64,000 bases of DNA from Pseudonocardia oroxyli (GTDB lineage: Bacteria; Actinomycetota; Actinomycetes; Mycobacteriales; Pseudonocardiaceae): contig NZ_FNBE01000007.1 of NCBI RefSeq assembly GCF_900102195.1, positions 203,271-267,270 on the forward strand, written 5' to 3'. The position numbers and the translations under genes are program-made. How positions within the stretch are numbered: position 1 is the stretch's first letter; every line of letters starts with the position of its first letter. The notes beneath the pieces were generated by a model. The model was not told the DNA's origin and did not search any database. It saw only the letters and a program-made list of their open reading frames with translations. Shown here piece by piece: positions 1-7,852 of this stretch.

Positions 1-385
1 ACGCGAAGCCGGGGGCGAACCCGCCGAACGCGACCCGCCACGGCGTGCCGGTGTGCGCCGCGACCACCTCGTCGGCGGTCAGCCCGGTGGCCTCGGCGAC
101 GTCGGCGAGGTCCGGCCCGTCGTAGACGACGGGGATCTCCACGGCGTCGACGTCGAGCGCGTCGACCGGCTGCGGGTCCAGCGCGGAGACGGCCGCCCGC
201 AGGCCGCCGAGGTCGGTTCCGGGTTCGGCGACGAGCAGGACCGTCCGGGCGGCGGGCACGACGTCCCGCACGCCGGGCAGGTCGGCCGCCCGGCACGCCT
301 GCGCCAGGGCGATCACCCGGTCCCCGTCCTCGTCCGCGTCGACCTCGACCAGGAGCGCCGCGTCGCCGTACGGCGTCGCCCTCAC
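1..385 (-). CDS. pxpB: 5-oxoprolinase subunit PxpB (KipI family), partial at window edge
   Basis: The visible 128 codons begin with GTG at 385 and run off the left edge. The frame carries the family motif AFGGFAPGF near residues 118-126, typical of the CT_C_D domain of KipI/PxpB. PxpB works with PxpA and PxpC in ATP-dependent opening of 5-oxoproline to glutamate in the cytoplasm. The GTG start overlaps the TGA stop of pxpA by 4 nt, so the two are translationally coupled; pxpC would be expected beyond position 1. Length and C-terminus cannot be judged. Confidence 0.9.
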   Translation of the reverse strand, partial: MRATPYGDAALLVEVDADEDGDRVIALAQACRAADLPGVRDVVPAARTVLLVAEPGTDLGGLRAAVSALDPQPVDALDVDAVEIPVVYDGPDLADVAEATGLTADEVVAAHTGTPWRVAFGGFAPGFA

Positions 386-1137
386 ACGAACCCCCGCAGG
401 TCGACGCCCGCCCGCTCCAGCCCGGCGCGCACGGCGGTCGCCATCGCCACCGCGCCCGGGGAGTCCCCGTGCACGCAGGCCGACTCGGCCTGCACGGCCA
501 CGTCGGAGCCGTCGACCGCCCGGACCACCCCGTCGGCGAGCATCCGCAGGAGCCGCTCGGTCGCCTCGTCGGGGTCGTGGAGCAGGGCCCCGGCCTCGGC
601 GCGCGGGACGAGCGCGCCCTCGGGGGTGTACCCGCGGTCGACGAAGAACTCCGGCACCGCCCGCAGCCCCCGCGCCTCGGCGACGCGCAGCAGCGCGGAG
701 CCCGGGAGCCCGAGGACGGGGAGCGCGGCGTCGTACTCGGCGACCGCGTCGACCACGGCCGCGGCCTGCTCCTCGTGGTGCACGGTCGCGTTGTAGAGCG
801 CGCCGTGCGGCTTGACGTACCGCACCGCGGTGCCGGACACCCGACACATCGCCTCGAGCCCGCCGAGCTGGAACAGCACGTCCGCGGTGAGGTCCGCGCG
901 CGGCACGTCGATGAACCGGCGCCCGAACCCGGCGAGGTCGCGGTAGGCGACCTGCGCCCCGACGACGACGCCGTTCCCGGCGGCCGCCGCCACGGTGCGG
1001 CGCAGGGTCGACGGGTCCCCGGCGTGGAACCCGCACGCGACGTTCGCGCTGGTCACCAGGCCGAGCATCGCGTCGTCGTCGCCGAGGGTCCAGCGGCCGA
1101 AGGACTCCCCGAGATCGGAGTTCAGGTCGAGCCTCAT
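382..1137 (-). CDS. pxpA: 5-oxoprolinase subunit PxpA (LamB/YcsF family)
   Basis: A 251-residue protein of normal family length. The N-terminus [12 protein letters not shown] is the diagnostic LamB/YcsF signature, and KPHGALYN lies mid-protein. PxpA is the non-ATPase subunit of the prokaryotic 5-oxoprolinase PxpABC. An upstream in-frame start at 1182 exists, but the ATG at 1137 places the conserved signature at residue 2 and is preferred. It is first of a pxpA-pxpB operon (GTGA overlap) and is divergent from a TauE/SafE exporter. Confidence 0.93.
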   Translation of the reverse strand: MRLDLNSDLGESFGRWTLGDDDAMLGLVTSANVACGFHAGDPSTLRRTVAAAAGNGVVVGAQVAYRDLAGFGRRFIDVPRADLTADVLFQLGGLEAMCRVSGTAVRYVKPHGALYNATVHHEEQAAAVVDAVAEYDAALPVLGLPGSALLRVAEARGLRAVPEFFVDRGYTPEGALVPRAEAGALLHDPDEATERLLRMLADGVVRAVDGSDVAVQAESACVHGDSPGAVAMATAVRAGLERAGVDLRGFV

Positions 1138-1232
1138 GCGCACAGGGTCCCCACCGCGGAGACCGGCGACCACTCGGGGCACCCGCCGCGACGGATCTCA
1201 CGCCTGCCTCGCGGCCGGCGTGCGCGAGGCTG

Positions 1233-1244
1233 GAGGCATGCCTC
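1233..1244. promoter_or_regulatory. 12-bp palindrome in divergent promoter region
   Basis: GAGGCATGCCTC is a perfect palindrome in the 153-bp gap between pxpA and the divergent exporter gene, flanked by further partial symmetry (GTGC on the left, GCAC on the right). It could be an operator. No regulator gene is adjacent, so the assignment is weak. Confidence 0.25.
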
Positions 1245-1290
1245 GTGCACTCCTCCCGGGCCCGGGCCGGCCGTCCGATCCCCCGCTCCC

Positions 1291-2055
1291 GTGACCGGCT
1301 GGCAGCTGGCGTTCCTGTTCGTCGCCGGGATCGGCGGCGGCCTGACGGGCTCGATCGCGGGGCTCGCGTCCCTCGTGTCCTATCCGGCGCTGCTCGCCGT
1401 CGGGCTGCCGCCCGTCGTGGCGAACGTGACGAACACCGTCGCGATGATCGGGACCACGGCCGGGTCGGTGGCCGGCTCGCGCCCCGAGCTGCGCGGTCAG
1501 GGCCCGGTGCTGCTGCGGCTGTGCGCCCTGACGGCCGTCGGCGGGGCGGCGGGCGGGGCGTTGCTGCTGGTCACCCCGTCGGACGCGTTCGAGGCGATCG
1601 TCCCGTGGCTCATCGCGCTGGCCTCGGTGCTGCTCGTGGTCGCGCCGCGGCTGCGGGCGTGGGCCACCCGGCACGCGGCCGAGACCGCACCAGCGACGAG
1701 GCTCGGCCCGCTCACCCTGGTGGCGGCGTTCGGCGTCGCCCTCTACGGCGGCTACTTCGGCGCGGCGGCGGGGGTGATGATGCTGGCGCTGCTGTCGGTG
1801 TCCTGGTCGCAGAGCCTGGCCCGGTCGAACGCGGCGAAGAACGTGGCGTCCGGCGCGGCGAACATCGTCGCCGCCGTCGTGTTCGCGATCGTGGCGCCGG
1901 TGCACTGGGCGGCCGTGGGCGCGCTGGCCGCAGGCCTGCTGATCGGCTCCCGGGTCGGCCCCGCCCTCGTCCGCCGGGTCCCCGCGACGCCGCTGCGCCT
2001 CGCGATCGGGCTGGCCGGGCTGGGCCTGGCTGCGAGCCTGTGGTTCGGCCGCTGA
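1291..2055 (+). CDS. TauE/SafE (TSUP) family membrane exporter
   Basis: A 254-residue, almost wholly hydrophobic protein with about eight membrane segments. The N-terminal GIGGGLTGSIAGLASLVSYP resembles the first half-repeat of TSUP/DUF81 transporters, and GGYFGAAAGVMM near residue 150 the second. Members export sulfite, sulfoacetate or other small organic acids; the substrate is not evident here. The GTG at 1291 is chosen because the frame upstream is proline/arginine-rich shadow sequence. The gene stands alone, divergent from pxpAB. Confidence 0.85.
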   Translation: MTGWQLAFLFVAGIGGGLTGSIAGLASLVSYPALLAVGLPPVVANVTNTVAMIGTTAGSVAGSRPELRGQGPVLLRLCALTAVGGAAGGALLLVTPSDAFEAIVPWLIALASVLLVVAPRLRAWATRHAAETAPATRLGPLTLVAAFGVALYGGYFGAAAGVMMLALLSVSWSQSLARSNAAKNVASGAANIVAAVVFAIVAPVHWAAVGALAAGLLIGSRVGPALVRRVPATPLRLAIGLAGLGLAASLWFGR

Positions 2056-2072
2056 GGGCTCGCCCCTCGGAA

Positions 2073-2090
2073 ACCGAGCGATCGTTTGGT
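2073..2090. promoter_or_regulatory. TetR-type operator palindrome
   Basis: ACCGAGCGATCGTTTGGT is an imperfect 18-bp palindrome around a perfect CGATCG core, of the shape bound by many TetR repressors of acyl-CoA or catabolic genes. It ends 12 bp before the ATG of a broken SDR gene, so it looks like the orphaned control site of a lost gene. No TetR gene is directly adjacent. Confidence 0.5.
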
Positions 2091-2102
2091 CAGTAGACGG
2101 GT

Positions 2103-2286
2103 ATGACCCGTCTCACGAAGCTCAGCCGCCGCGGAGGTCTTCGCCCGCCGCCGCACCGCCCTGCGCCGCTACGCCGAGCCGGAGGAGGTCGCCCAGATCA
2201 CCGTCTCGCTCCTGCTGCCCGCGGCCTCCTACATCACCGGCGCCGTGATCCCGGTCGACGGCGGTCTCACCATCCGCAACGCCTGA
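2103..2286 (+). pseudogene. Short-chain dehydrogenase/reductase remnant
   Basis: From 2131 to the TGA at 2284-2286 the frame encodes about 50 residues of a typical SDR C-terminus: [11 protein letters not shown], then [15 protein letters not shown]. The Rossmann fold and the catalytic Ser-Tyr-Lys are absent. An ATG at 2103 (MTRLTKLS) is in a different frame and may be the original N-terminus, which would mean the middle of the gene was deleted with a frame change. The remnant is convergent with the UbiB-like gene. Confidence 0.75.
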
Positions 2287-2300
2287 CCCGGTCGGTCCGG

Positions 2301-4160
2301 TCAGTCGGGGTCGGCCTCGCGGCGCAAGATCTGCGCGACCACGCGCAGGAGCATCACCGCCGAGACGACCAGGCCGATGTAGCCGACCGCGGTCAGGGTG
2401 TTCGCGGGGGCGCCCGCCGGGGCCAGGGCCGCGCCCACCAGCATCACCGCCGAGGCGACGAGGCCGACCGCGCCGACGAGGGCGAACGTGGCGCGGTCGA
2501 GCCAGCGGCTCACGACCCGGCTGCCGGGGTTGGAGAAGGCGTCCACCTGCAGCCGCGCGCTGCCGGCCCGCAGCTGCAGCACGACGTCCTCGACCAGGCC
2601 CGGCAGCGCCCGCAAGGTCGGCAGGTTGCGCACCAACTCCCGCTGCACCACGTCCTGGGTGCCCTCCGGGGACAGGTCGACGGTCGAGCCGAGCCGCCCG
2701 GCGGCGGCCGCGGCCAGGTCGACGTGCGGGTCGATCGCCCGCAACGTGCCCTCCAGGGTGACCAGTGCGCGGCCGAGTAGGGTGAGCGTGGGCGGGACCG
2801 GGATCCGGTGGTGCTGCATGATCGCGATGACGTCCTGCATGCTGCGCGGGTCGAACCCGCCTGCGTGCAGCTGCGCGCTCAGCACCCGGCTGATCTCGGC
2901 CTCGAGCGCCTGGGTGGGCGGGGCGTCCGGCGCGAACGCCCGCATCGCCCGGCTGATCAGCGCGGGCTGCCGGGTCGCGAGGCCTGCGGCCATCAGCTGC
3001 AGCGCGTCCATGCTGACCGGGTCGATGATCCCGACGGCACCGAAGTCGATCAGCCAGAGGACGCCCTCGGGGTCGATCAGGACGTTGCCGGGGTGCGGGT
3101 CGGCGTGGAACACCCCGGCCGTCATGACCTGGGCGAGGAAGGCGCCGAGCAGCCGCTCCGCCAGCGCGGCGCGGGGGACGCCGGTGGCCTCGACGGCGTC
3201 GGCGTCGGAGACCGGACACCCGTCGACCCGTTCCAGGACCAGCACGCCGTCGGTGCTGAGCTCGGTGTGCACGGCCGGGATCCGGATGCCCGGCTCGGTG
3301 GTCGCCTCCGCCAGCGCGCGGGCGCTCGCCGCCTCGGCGAGGTAGCTGAGCTCGCCGTCGATGGAGCGGATGAGCTCGTCGGCGAGCGGGACGAGCCCGA
3401 GCCGGCGTGCCGCGGCGGACCGCCGGGCCGCGGCGCGGGCGGCCCAGCGCAGGACCGCGGAGTCGCGGGCGACCGACACCTCGATGCCCGGGCGCCGGAT
3501 CTTGACCACGACGGGCTCGCCGGAGGGCAGCACGGCCAGGTGGGTCTGGCCGATGGACGCGGCGGCGAGGGGCTCCGCGGAGAACTCGGCGAACACCTCG
3601 TCCGGCCCGAGCTCCTCGACGAGCCGCTCCCGGATCTGCGCGGGCGGCACCCGGCGGACGTCCGCCTGCAGGTCCCCGAGCGCGGCGATGACCGGCGCGG
3701 GCACCAGGTCGGAGCGGGTGGACGCGATCTGGCCGAACTTCACGAACATGCCGCCGCAGTCCTCGAGGAAGCGGCGGATCCGCTGCGCCCCCTCCGGACT
3801 GGACAGCGCGGCCCGGGAGGCCAGCCGCGGCCCGGCGAGCCCGTGTCGACGGGCGGTCCGGGCGACCTCCCACAGCCGCCCGCCGACCGTCAGGAAGGTC
3901 CGCACCCGGGTCCGCAGCGAGCCCCGCCGCGGGCCGCGCGGGCGCAGGACCGCCTCCAGCGAGACGCTGAGGATCATGGCGGCCAGCAGGGCGAACCCGA
4001 ACGCGGTGGGCAGCACCTCCGACGCCGTCGGCGCAGGCGGGAGCAGCGCCGCGGCCACGGCGAGCCCCACCAGGGTGCCGAGCAGACCGGTGACGGCCGC
4101 CCGCAGGAACCCGCGGCGCACCCCGAGGATCCGCCCCGCCCCGAGACTGACCACGATCAC
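2301..4160 (-). CDS. ABC1/UbiB/AarF family atypical kinase, apparent 5' frameshift
   Basis: The protein of at least 619 residues has the UbiB-type kinase core: KFGQ at 141-144, AAASIGQTH at 199-207, a candidate ATP lysine at 220, and FHADPHPGN followed by LIDFG around residues 355-380. Hydrophobic segments lie at the N-terminus and in the last 70 residues, so it is probably membrane-anchored. UbiB homologues act in isoprenoid-lipid metabolism. The GTG at 4160 is probably not the true start: a good N-terminus (MTLVLDLSFWDTLLLA) begins at 4215 in another frame and joins this one if one G of the GGG near 4162 is removed. Confidence 0.85.
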   Translation of the reverse strand: MIVVSLGAGRILGVRRGFLRAAVTGLLGTLVGLAVAAALLPPAPTASEVLPTAFGFALLAAMILSVSLEAVLRPRGPRRGSLRTRVRTFLTVGGRLWEVARTARRHGLAGPRLASRAALSSPEGAQRIRRFLEDCGGMFVKFGQIASTRSDLVPAPVIAALGDLQADVRRVPPAQIRERLVEELGPDEVFAEFSAEPLAAASIGQTHLAVLPSGEPVVVKIRRPGIEVSVARDSAVLRWAARAAARRSAAARRLGLVPLADELIRSIDGELSYLAEAASARALAEATTEPGIRIPAVHTELSTDGVLVLERVDGCPVSDADAVEATGVPRAALAERLLGAFLAQVMTAGVFHADPHPGNVLIDPEGVLWLIDFGAVGIIDPVSMDALQLMAAGLATRQPALISRAMRAFAPDAPPTQALEAEISRVLSAQLHAGGFDPRSMQDVIAIMQHHRIPVPPTLTLLGRALVTLEGTLRAIDPHVDLAAAAAGRLGSTVDLSPEGTQDVVQRELVRNLPTLRALPGLVEDVVLQLRAGSARLQVDAFSNPGSRVVSRWLDRATFALVGAVGLVASAVMLVGAALAPAGAPANTLTAVGYIGLVVSAVMLLRVVAQILRREADPD

Positions 4161-4316
4161 GAAGACCCGCCAGCAGCAGCGTGTCCCAGAACGACAGGTC
4201 GAGGACCAGCGTCATCGCGTCAGCACCCACTCGGACGGATCACGGGCCGCACGGCCGCCGGGTGGGCCCGCCTCCCCGCCCGGTCTCCCATGGAGTCGTC
4301 CCGGGCCCGGCCGGTG

Positions 4317-4862
4317 TCACGCCCGCAGGCCGGCGACCAGCGTCGAGACCAGCGTCCGGGCGTCGTAGTCCGGTACGCCCGCACCGGCGCACAGGTTGCC
4401 CACCCCGAACATCAGGGCGAAGGGGCCGATCTCGGTGCGGATCTCGCCGGACTCCCGCGCGGCCGCCAGGAGCCGCGTGCACACCGGGAGCAGGCGTTCG
4501 AGGAACAGGCTGTGCAGGCTCTCGAACTGCGGGTCGTCCCCCCGCAGGGCGGCCGCCAGCCCGTGCTTGGTGACGAGGAAGTCGACGAACAGGTCGATCC
4601 AGCGGGCGAGCGCCGCGAACGGCGTCGGCCCCTCGGTGAGCAGCCGCTCCCCCGCCTCCGCGCACGCCTCGATCTGGTGCAGGTACACGGCGACGACGAG
4701 GTCGGCCCGGGTCGGGAAGTGCCGGTAGACCGTCCCCACCCCGACGCCCGCCCGTGCCGCGATGTCGCGGACCGGGGCCTCGACCCCGGCGGCGACGAAC
4801 GCGGCCGCGGCCGCCTCGAGCACCGCGTCGGAGTTCCGACGCGCGTCGGCTCGCTTGGCCAT
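4317..4862 (-). CDS. TetR/AcrR family transcriptional regulator
   Basis: The 181-residue protein has a TetR HTH in its first 55 residues (DIAARAGVGVGTVYRHFPTR) and a helical ligand-binding C-terminus. ATG at 4862 gives a normal TetR N-terminus (MAKRADARRN). It is divergent from a luciferase-like oxidoreductase, and two copies of GGAACnnnGTTCC lie just upstream of it. Autoregulation and control of the neighbour are therefore likely. The inducer is unknown. Confidence 0.92.
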   Translation of the reverse strand: MAKRADARRNSDAVLEAAAAAFVAAGVEAPVRDIAARAGVGVGTVYRHFPTRADLVVAVYLHQIEACAEAGERLLTEGPTPFAALARWIDLFVDFLVTKHGLAAALRGDDPQFESLHSLFLERLLPVCTRLLAAARESGEIRTEIGPFALMFGVGNLCAGAGVPDYDARTLVSTLVAGLRA

Positions 4863-4880
4863 GCCCCTCCCTCGACAAAT

Positions 4881-4917
4881 GGAACCATGTTCCGTATCGT
4901 AAGCGGAACAACGTTCC
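4881..4917. promoter_or_regulatory. Two tandem GGAACnnnGTTCC operators
   Basis: GGAACCATGTTCC (4881-4893) and GGAACAACGTTCC (4905-4917) are two copies of the same 13-bp palindrome with centres 24 bp apart. They lie 18 bp upstream of the TetR ATG on the minus strand and about 75 bp upstream of the plus-strand gene. Duplicate symmetrical sites next to a TetR gene are the usual arrangement for cooperative repressor binding. Confidence 0.7.
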
Positions 4918-4990
4918 ATCATCTTACGGGAGACACCGTGCACGACCGCCCACCCGACCCCGACCGACCCGACACCGCGGAGGCGCCGGT

Positions 4991-5860
4991 ATGACGAGCT
5001 TCGGGATCGCGACCGCACCCCAGCAGGTCGAGTACGCGGACGTCCTGCGGGTCTGGCGCGAGGCGGACGAGGTGCCGGAGATCGAGCACGCCTGGCTCTT
5101 CGACCACCTGCTGCCGATCGCCGGCGACCCGGACGGGCCGATCTTCGAGGGCTGGACGCTGCTCTCCGCCCTCGCCGCACGGACCCGGCGGCTGCGGCTC
5201 GGTCTCCTCGTGACCAGCAACCGGTTCCGCCCGCCCGCGATGCTCGCCAAGATCGCCACCACCGTGGACGCCGTGTCCGGCGGACGGCTGGACTTCGGGA
5301 TCGGCGTCGGGTCGCGGCCGAGCCACCCGCTCGCCCGGCGCGAGTACGCCGCCCACGGCCTGCCGTTCCACGACACCGGTCGCGCCACCGACAGCCTCGA
5401 CGAGGCGCTGACCGTCATCGAGCGGCTCTGGACCGAGGACGCACCGTTCGACTTCCACGGCGAGTACGTGCACCTCGACGGGGCCTACGGCAACCCCAAG
5501 CCCGCGCGCAGGCCGCCGATCATGATCGGTGGCCGGGCCCGGGCGACCCTGCGGGTGGTCGCGAAGCACGCGGACCTGTGGAACATCCCCGGCGGGGACC
5601 TCGCGGACTGCGTCGCGCGCAGCCGGATGCTCGACGACTACTGCGCCGAGATCGGCCGCGACCCCGCCGCGATCACCCGTTCCCTCCACCTGGGCGTCTC
5701 CTACGACGCCCCGGAGGCCACGCGGGAGGCGATCGACGCGGCCGTGGCGGCCGGCTTCTCCCACATCGTCCTCGGGCTGCCCGCGCCGTGGCCCGGCGGC
5801 GTGGCCCGGTGGGTCGCGGACGAGCTGGTGAACCGCTCGCCCGCCCACCGCGGAACCTGA
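4991..5860 (+). CDS. Luciferase-like (LLM) F420/FMN-dependent oxidoreductase
   Basis: A 289-residue protein with luciferase-like monooxygenase features: a hydrophobic first strand, HAWLFDHLLPI near residue 35, GGRLDFGIGVGSR near residue 97 and RPPIMIGG near residue 176. Actinobacterial members use F420 or FMN to oxidise or reduce small substrates. ATG at 4991 is the only start that preserves the first beta strand. The divergent TetR gene probably represses it. Confidence 0.88.
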   Translation: MTSFGIATAPQQVEYADVLRVWREADEVPEIEHAWLFDHLLPIAGDPDGPIFEGWTLLSALAARTRRLRLGLLVTSNRFRPPAMLAKIATTVDAVSGGRLDFGIGVGSRPSHPLARREYAAHGLPFHDTGRATDSLDEALTVIERLWTEDAPFDFHGEYVHLDGAYGNPKPARRPPIMIGGRARATLRVVAKHADLWNIPGGDLADCVARSRMLDDYCAEIGRDPAAITRSLHLGVSYDAPEATREAIDAAVAAGFSHIVLGLPAPWPGGVARWVADELVNRSPAHRGT

Positions 5861-5884
5861 GAACCGATCTGAGAGCGAGCGGCG

Positions 5885-5917
5885 GCCCGGGCTGCTCCGA
5901 CCGGAGCAACCGGGGGC
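5885..5917. terminator. GC-rich hairpin after LLM gene
   Basis: GCCCGG..TGCTCC pairs with GGAGCA..CCGGGGGC around a GACC loop, 25 bp after the stop of the LLM gene. There is no T-run, as is common in actinomycete terminators. It may end that transcript before the lipoprotein gene. Confidence 0.4.
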
Positions 5918-6013
5918 CACTCGCCTCCCGTCCGGCGCGGATCGGCGGCACCCGGGCAACCTCCCCTCAGACTCGGACGTCTCGATCTCGCGGGGGTTCT
6001 AGCGTCGTGCCCC

Positions 6014-6547
6014 GTGAGCCGACTGAAGATGCTGGTCCTCGCCGGCCTGGCCGCCCTCGCCCTGTCCGCCTGCGGGTCCGGCGTGCCGGCGCAGCCGCAG
6101 GCCGCCCCGGCCGCCGACCAGGGCATGCAGGGGATGGGCCACTCGTCGATGGGCGGCATGCACCACGGCTCGGACGGCGTACAGCTGTGGGCGGTGCAGA
6201 GCGGCCCGCTCGGTGTCGTCGTCACCAACGCGGACGGGCACGTCCTGCACCGTTTCGACGGCGACTCGGCCACCCCGTCCGCCACCGCCTGCACCGACGC
6301 GTGCGCCACGCAGTGGCCGCCGCTGCTGGTCGAGGCGGGTGAGCAGCCCGAGCTCCTCGGCGTCGACGCGGACAAGGTCGGCGTGCTGCAGCGCCCGGAC
6401 GGCACCCGCCAGATCACCCTGGCGGGCTGGCCGCTCTACATGTACGCCCAGGACGACGGCAGCCTGACGACCACGGCCGGCCAGGGCACCGACGGCAAGT
6501 GGTTCGCCGTGGCCCCGGACGGCTCGAAGGCCGTCACCCCCGCGTGA
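6014..6547 (+). CDS. COG4315 secreted-repeat lipoprotein
   Basis: The 177-residue protein has a lipoprotein signal: SRLK, a hydrophobic core, and lipobox LSAC with Cys at residue 20. A Met/His-rich linker follows (MQGMGHSSMGGMHHG), then two PF03640-type repeats with DGHVLHRFDGD, CTDACATQWPP and AGWPLYMY. Members are surface-attached proteins of unknown function; the two close cysteines and the Met/His tract suggest metal or redox roles, which is inference. GTG at 6014. The 3' end overlaps the convergent marR gene by 14 bp. Confidence 0.87.
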   Translation: MSRLKMLVLAGLAALALSACGSGVPAQPQAAPAADQGMQGMGHSSMGGMHHGSDGVQLWAVQSGPLGVVVTNADGHVLHRFDGDSATPSATACTDACATQWPPLLVEAGEQPELLGVDADKVGVLQRPDGTRQITLAGWPLYMYAQDDGSLTTTAGQGTDGKWFAVAPDGSKAVTPA

Positions 6548-7034
6548 TCTCCGTGATCTCCAGGCCCGCCTTGATGTCCTCCGCCACCTGACACGCGTTG
6601 CCCTCCGCCGGGACGGCGGTGGCGAGCCGGGCCAGCAGCTCGCGCAGCTGGTCCTGCTCCGCGGGCGCCAGTGGGGCGAGCAGGTGCTCCTCGACCTCGG
6701 CCAGCCGCCGCGCGTACTCGCAGAGCTGCCCCCAGCCCGCCGGGGTGAGGTGGATCTGGCGGGCCCGGCGGTCGGCCGGGTCCGGCCTGCGCTCGACCAG
6801 CCCGGCCGCGACCAGCTCGTCGAGCAGGTAGGTCATCACGGTCCGGTCGACCCCGAGCTTGCGCGCGAGCGCGAGCTGGGTCGGTGTGCCCTCGCGCGCG
6901 GCCGTCAGCACCAGATAGCCGCGCGGGCCGCCCGGGAGCCCGGCGAGGACGTGCTCGGAGTGCTTGATGTGCGTGCGGGTGACCTGGCCCAGCGCCCAGC
7001 CCAGGTCGGACTCGACGCGCTCCGGAGTGGTCAC
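6534..7034 (-). CDS. MarR family transcriptional regulator
   Basis: A 166-residue winged-helix protein: QLALARKLGVDRTVMTYLLD is the recognition region, and RRPDPADRRARQIHLTPAG the wing with the MarR signature DxRxR. GTG at 7034. It is divergent from an azoreductase gene across an 88-bp gap that contains a 13-bp palindrome, the arrangement seen for redox-sensing MarR/azoreductase pairs such as Bacillus YodB with its target. Only one cysteine (near residue 148) is seen, so thiol sensing of the YodB type is unproven. Confidence 0.92.
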   Translation of the reverse strand: MTTPERVESDLGWALGQVTRTHIKHSEHVLAGLPGGPRGYLVLTAAREGTPTQLALARKLGVDRTVMTYLLDELVAAGLVERRPDPADRRARQIHLTPAGWGQLCEYARRLAEVEEHLLAPLAPAEQDQLRELLARLATAVPAEGNACQVAEDIKAGLEITEITRG

Positions 7035-7049
7035 CGTCTCAGCGTACGC

Positions 7050-7062
7050 GGTTGTGACAACC
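7050..7062. promoter_or_regulatory. Candidate MarR operator
   Basis: GGTTGTGACAACC is a perfect 6+1+6 palindrome 16 bp upstream of the marR start and about 60 bp upstream of the azoreductase ATG. A second AT-richer stretch (AGATAGTCTGTCT, 7074-7086) lies next to it. Position and symmetry suggest shared control of both genes. Confidence 0.5.
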
Positions 7063-7122
7063 GTCTGTAGTGGAGATAGTCTGTCTCACAGAACATATTC
7101 TCCGCAGCACAAGGAGCCCCTC

Positions 7123-7770
7123 ATGAGCCTGTTCCGCCTCGACACCAGCATCCGCACCGAGGGCTCGGTGAGCCGCGAGGTCACCGACACCCTCGAGAAG
7201 GCCTACCTCGAGCAGCATCCGGGCGGCACCGTCATCCGCCGCGACCTGGGCACCCAGCCGCTGCCCGCCGACCTGTGGGCGACCGCCGCCTTCGCCGGCT
7301 ACACCCCGGAGGACCAGCGTTCGGAGGCGCAGAAGACCGCCGTCGCCACGGCGAAGGAGCTCGTCGACGAGCTGCTCCGCGCCGACTCGATCGTGGTCGG
7401 CGCCCCGCTCTACAACTTCGGCGTCTCCCAGCACCTCAAGACCTGGATCGACGTCGTGATCACCGACCCGCGCTTCGCCGCGGGCGTGGAGAACCCGCTG
7501 GCCGGTCGCCCGGTCGCGATCGTCGTCGCACGTGGCGGCGGCTACGGCGCGGGCACCCCGCGCGAGGGCTGGGACCACGGCATCGGGTGGCTCTCCCGCA
7601 TCTTCGCGGACGTCTGGGGCGGCGCCGTCACGGTCGTCGAGGCGGAGCTGACCCTGGCCGACACCGTCGAGGCCATGGCGGCGCTGCGCCCGCTCGCCGC
7701 CGAGGTGCGCGAGAAGGCCCACCAGCAGGCCGCGGCCACCGGCAAGGAGTTCGCCCAGAGCGCGGCCTGA
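7123..7770 (+). CDS. azoR: FMN-dependent NAD(P)H azoreductase/quinone reductase (AcpD family)
   Basis: A 215-residue flavodoxin-fold protein. APLYNFGVSQHLKTWID is the FMN-contacting motif of AzoR/AcpD enzymes, preceded by the N-terminal FRLDTSIR strand. The family reduces azo dyes and quinones with two electrons in the cytoplasm. ATG at 7123 has a consensus AAGGAG at 7111-7116. The divergent MarR gene is the likely repressor. Confidence 0.9.
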   Translation: MSLFRLDTSIRTEGSVSREVTDTLEKAYLEQHPGGTVIRRDLGTQPLPADLWATAAFAGYTPEDQRSEAQKTAVATAKELVDELLRADSIVVGAPLYNFGVSQHLKTWIDVVITDPRFAAGVENPLAGRPVAIVVARGGGYGAGTPREGWDHGIGWLSRIFADVWGGAVTVVEAELTLADTVEAMAALRPLAAEVREKAHQQAAATGKEFAQSAA

Positions 7771-7786
7771 ACTCCACCCGACCCCT

Positions 7787-7848
7787 GCATCAGGGAGCCA
7801 CGACTGTCGAGATCAGGGCTCCAGACGACGGTCGTGGCTCCATGATGC
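7787..7848. repeat. Long inverted repeat (23-nt arms)
   Basis: The arm at 7787-7809 is complementary to that at 7826-7848 with two mismatches; the loop is 16 nt. The core is GGAGCCACGACTGTCG against CGACGGTCGTGGCTCC. It fills the gap between the convergent azoreductase and NYN-domain genes, so it could be a bidirectional terminator; the arms are longer than a terminator needs and resemble a REP-like element. Confidence 0.6.
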
Positions 7849-7852
7849 GTGG

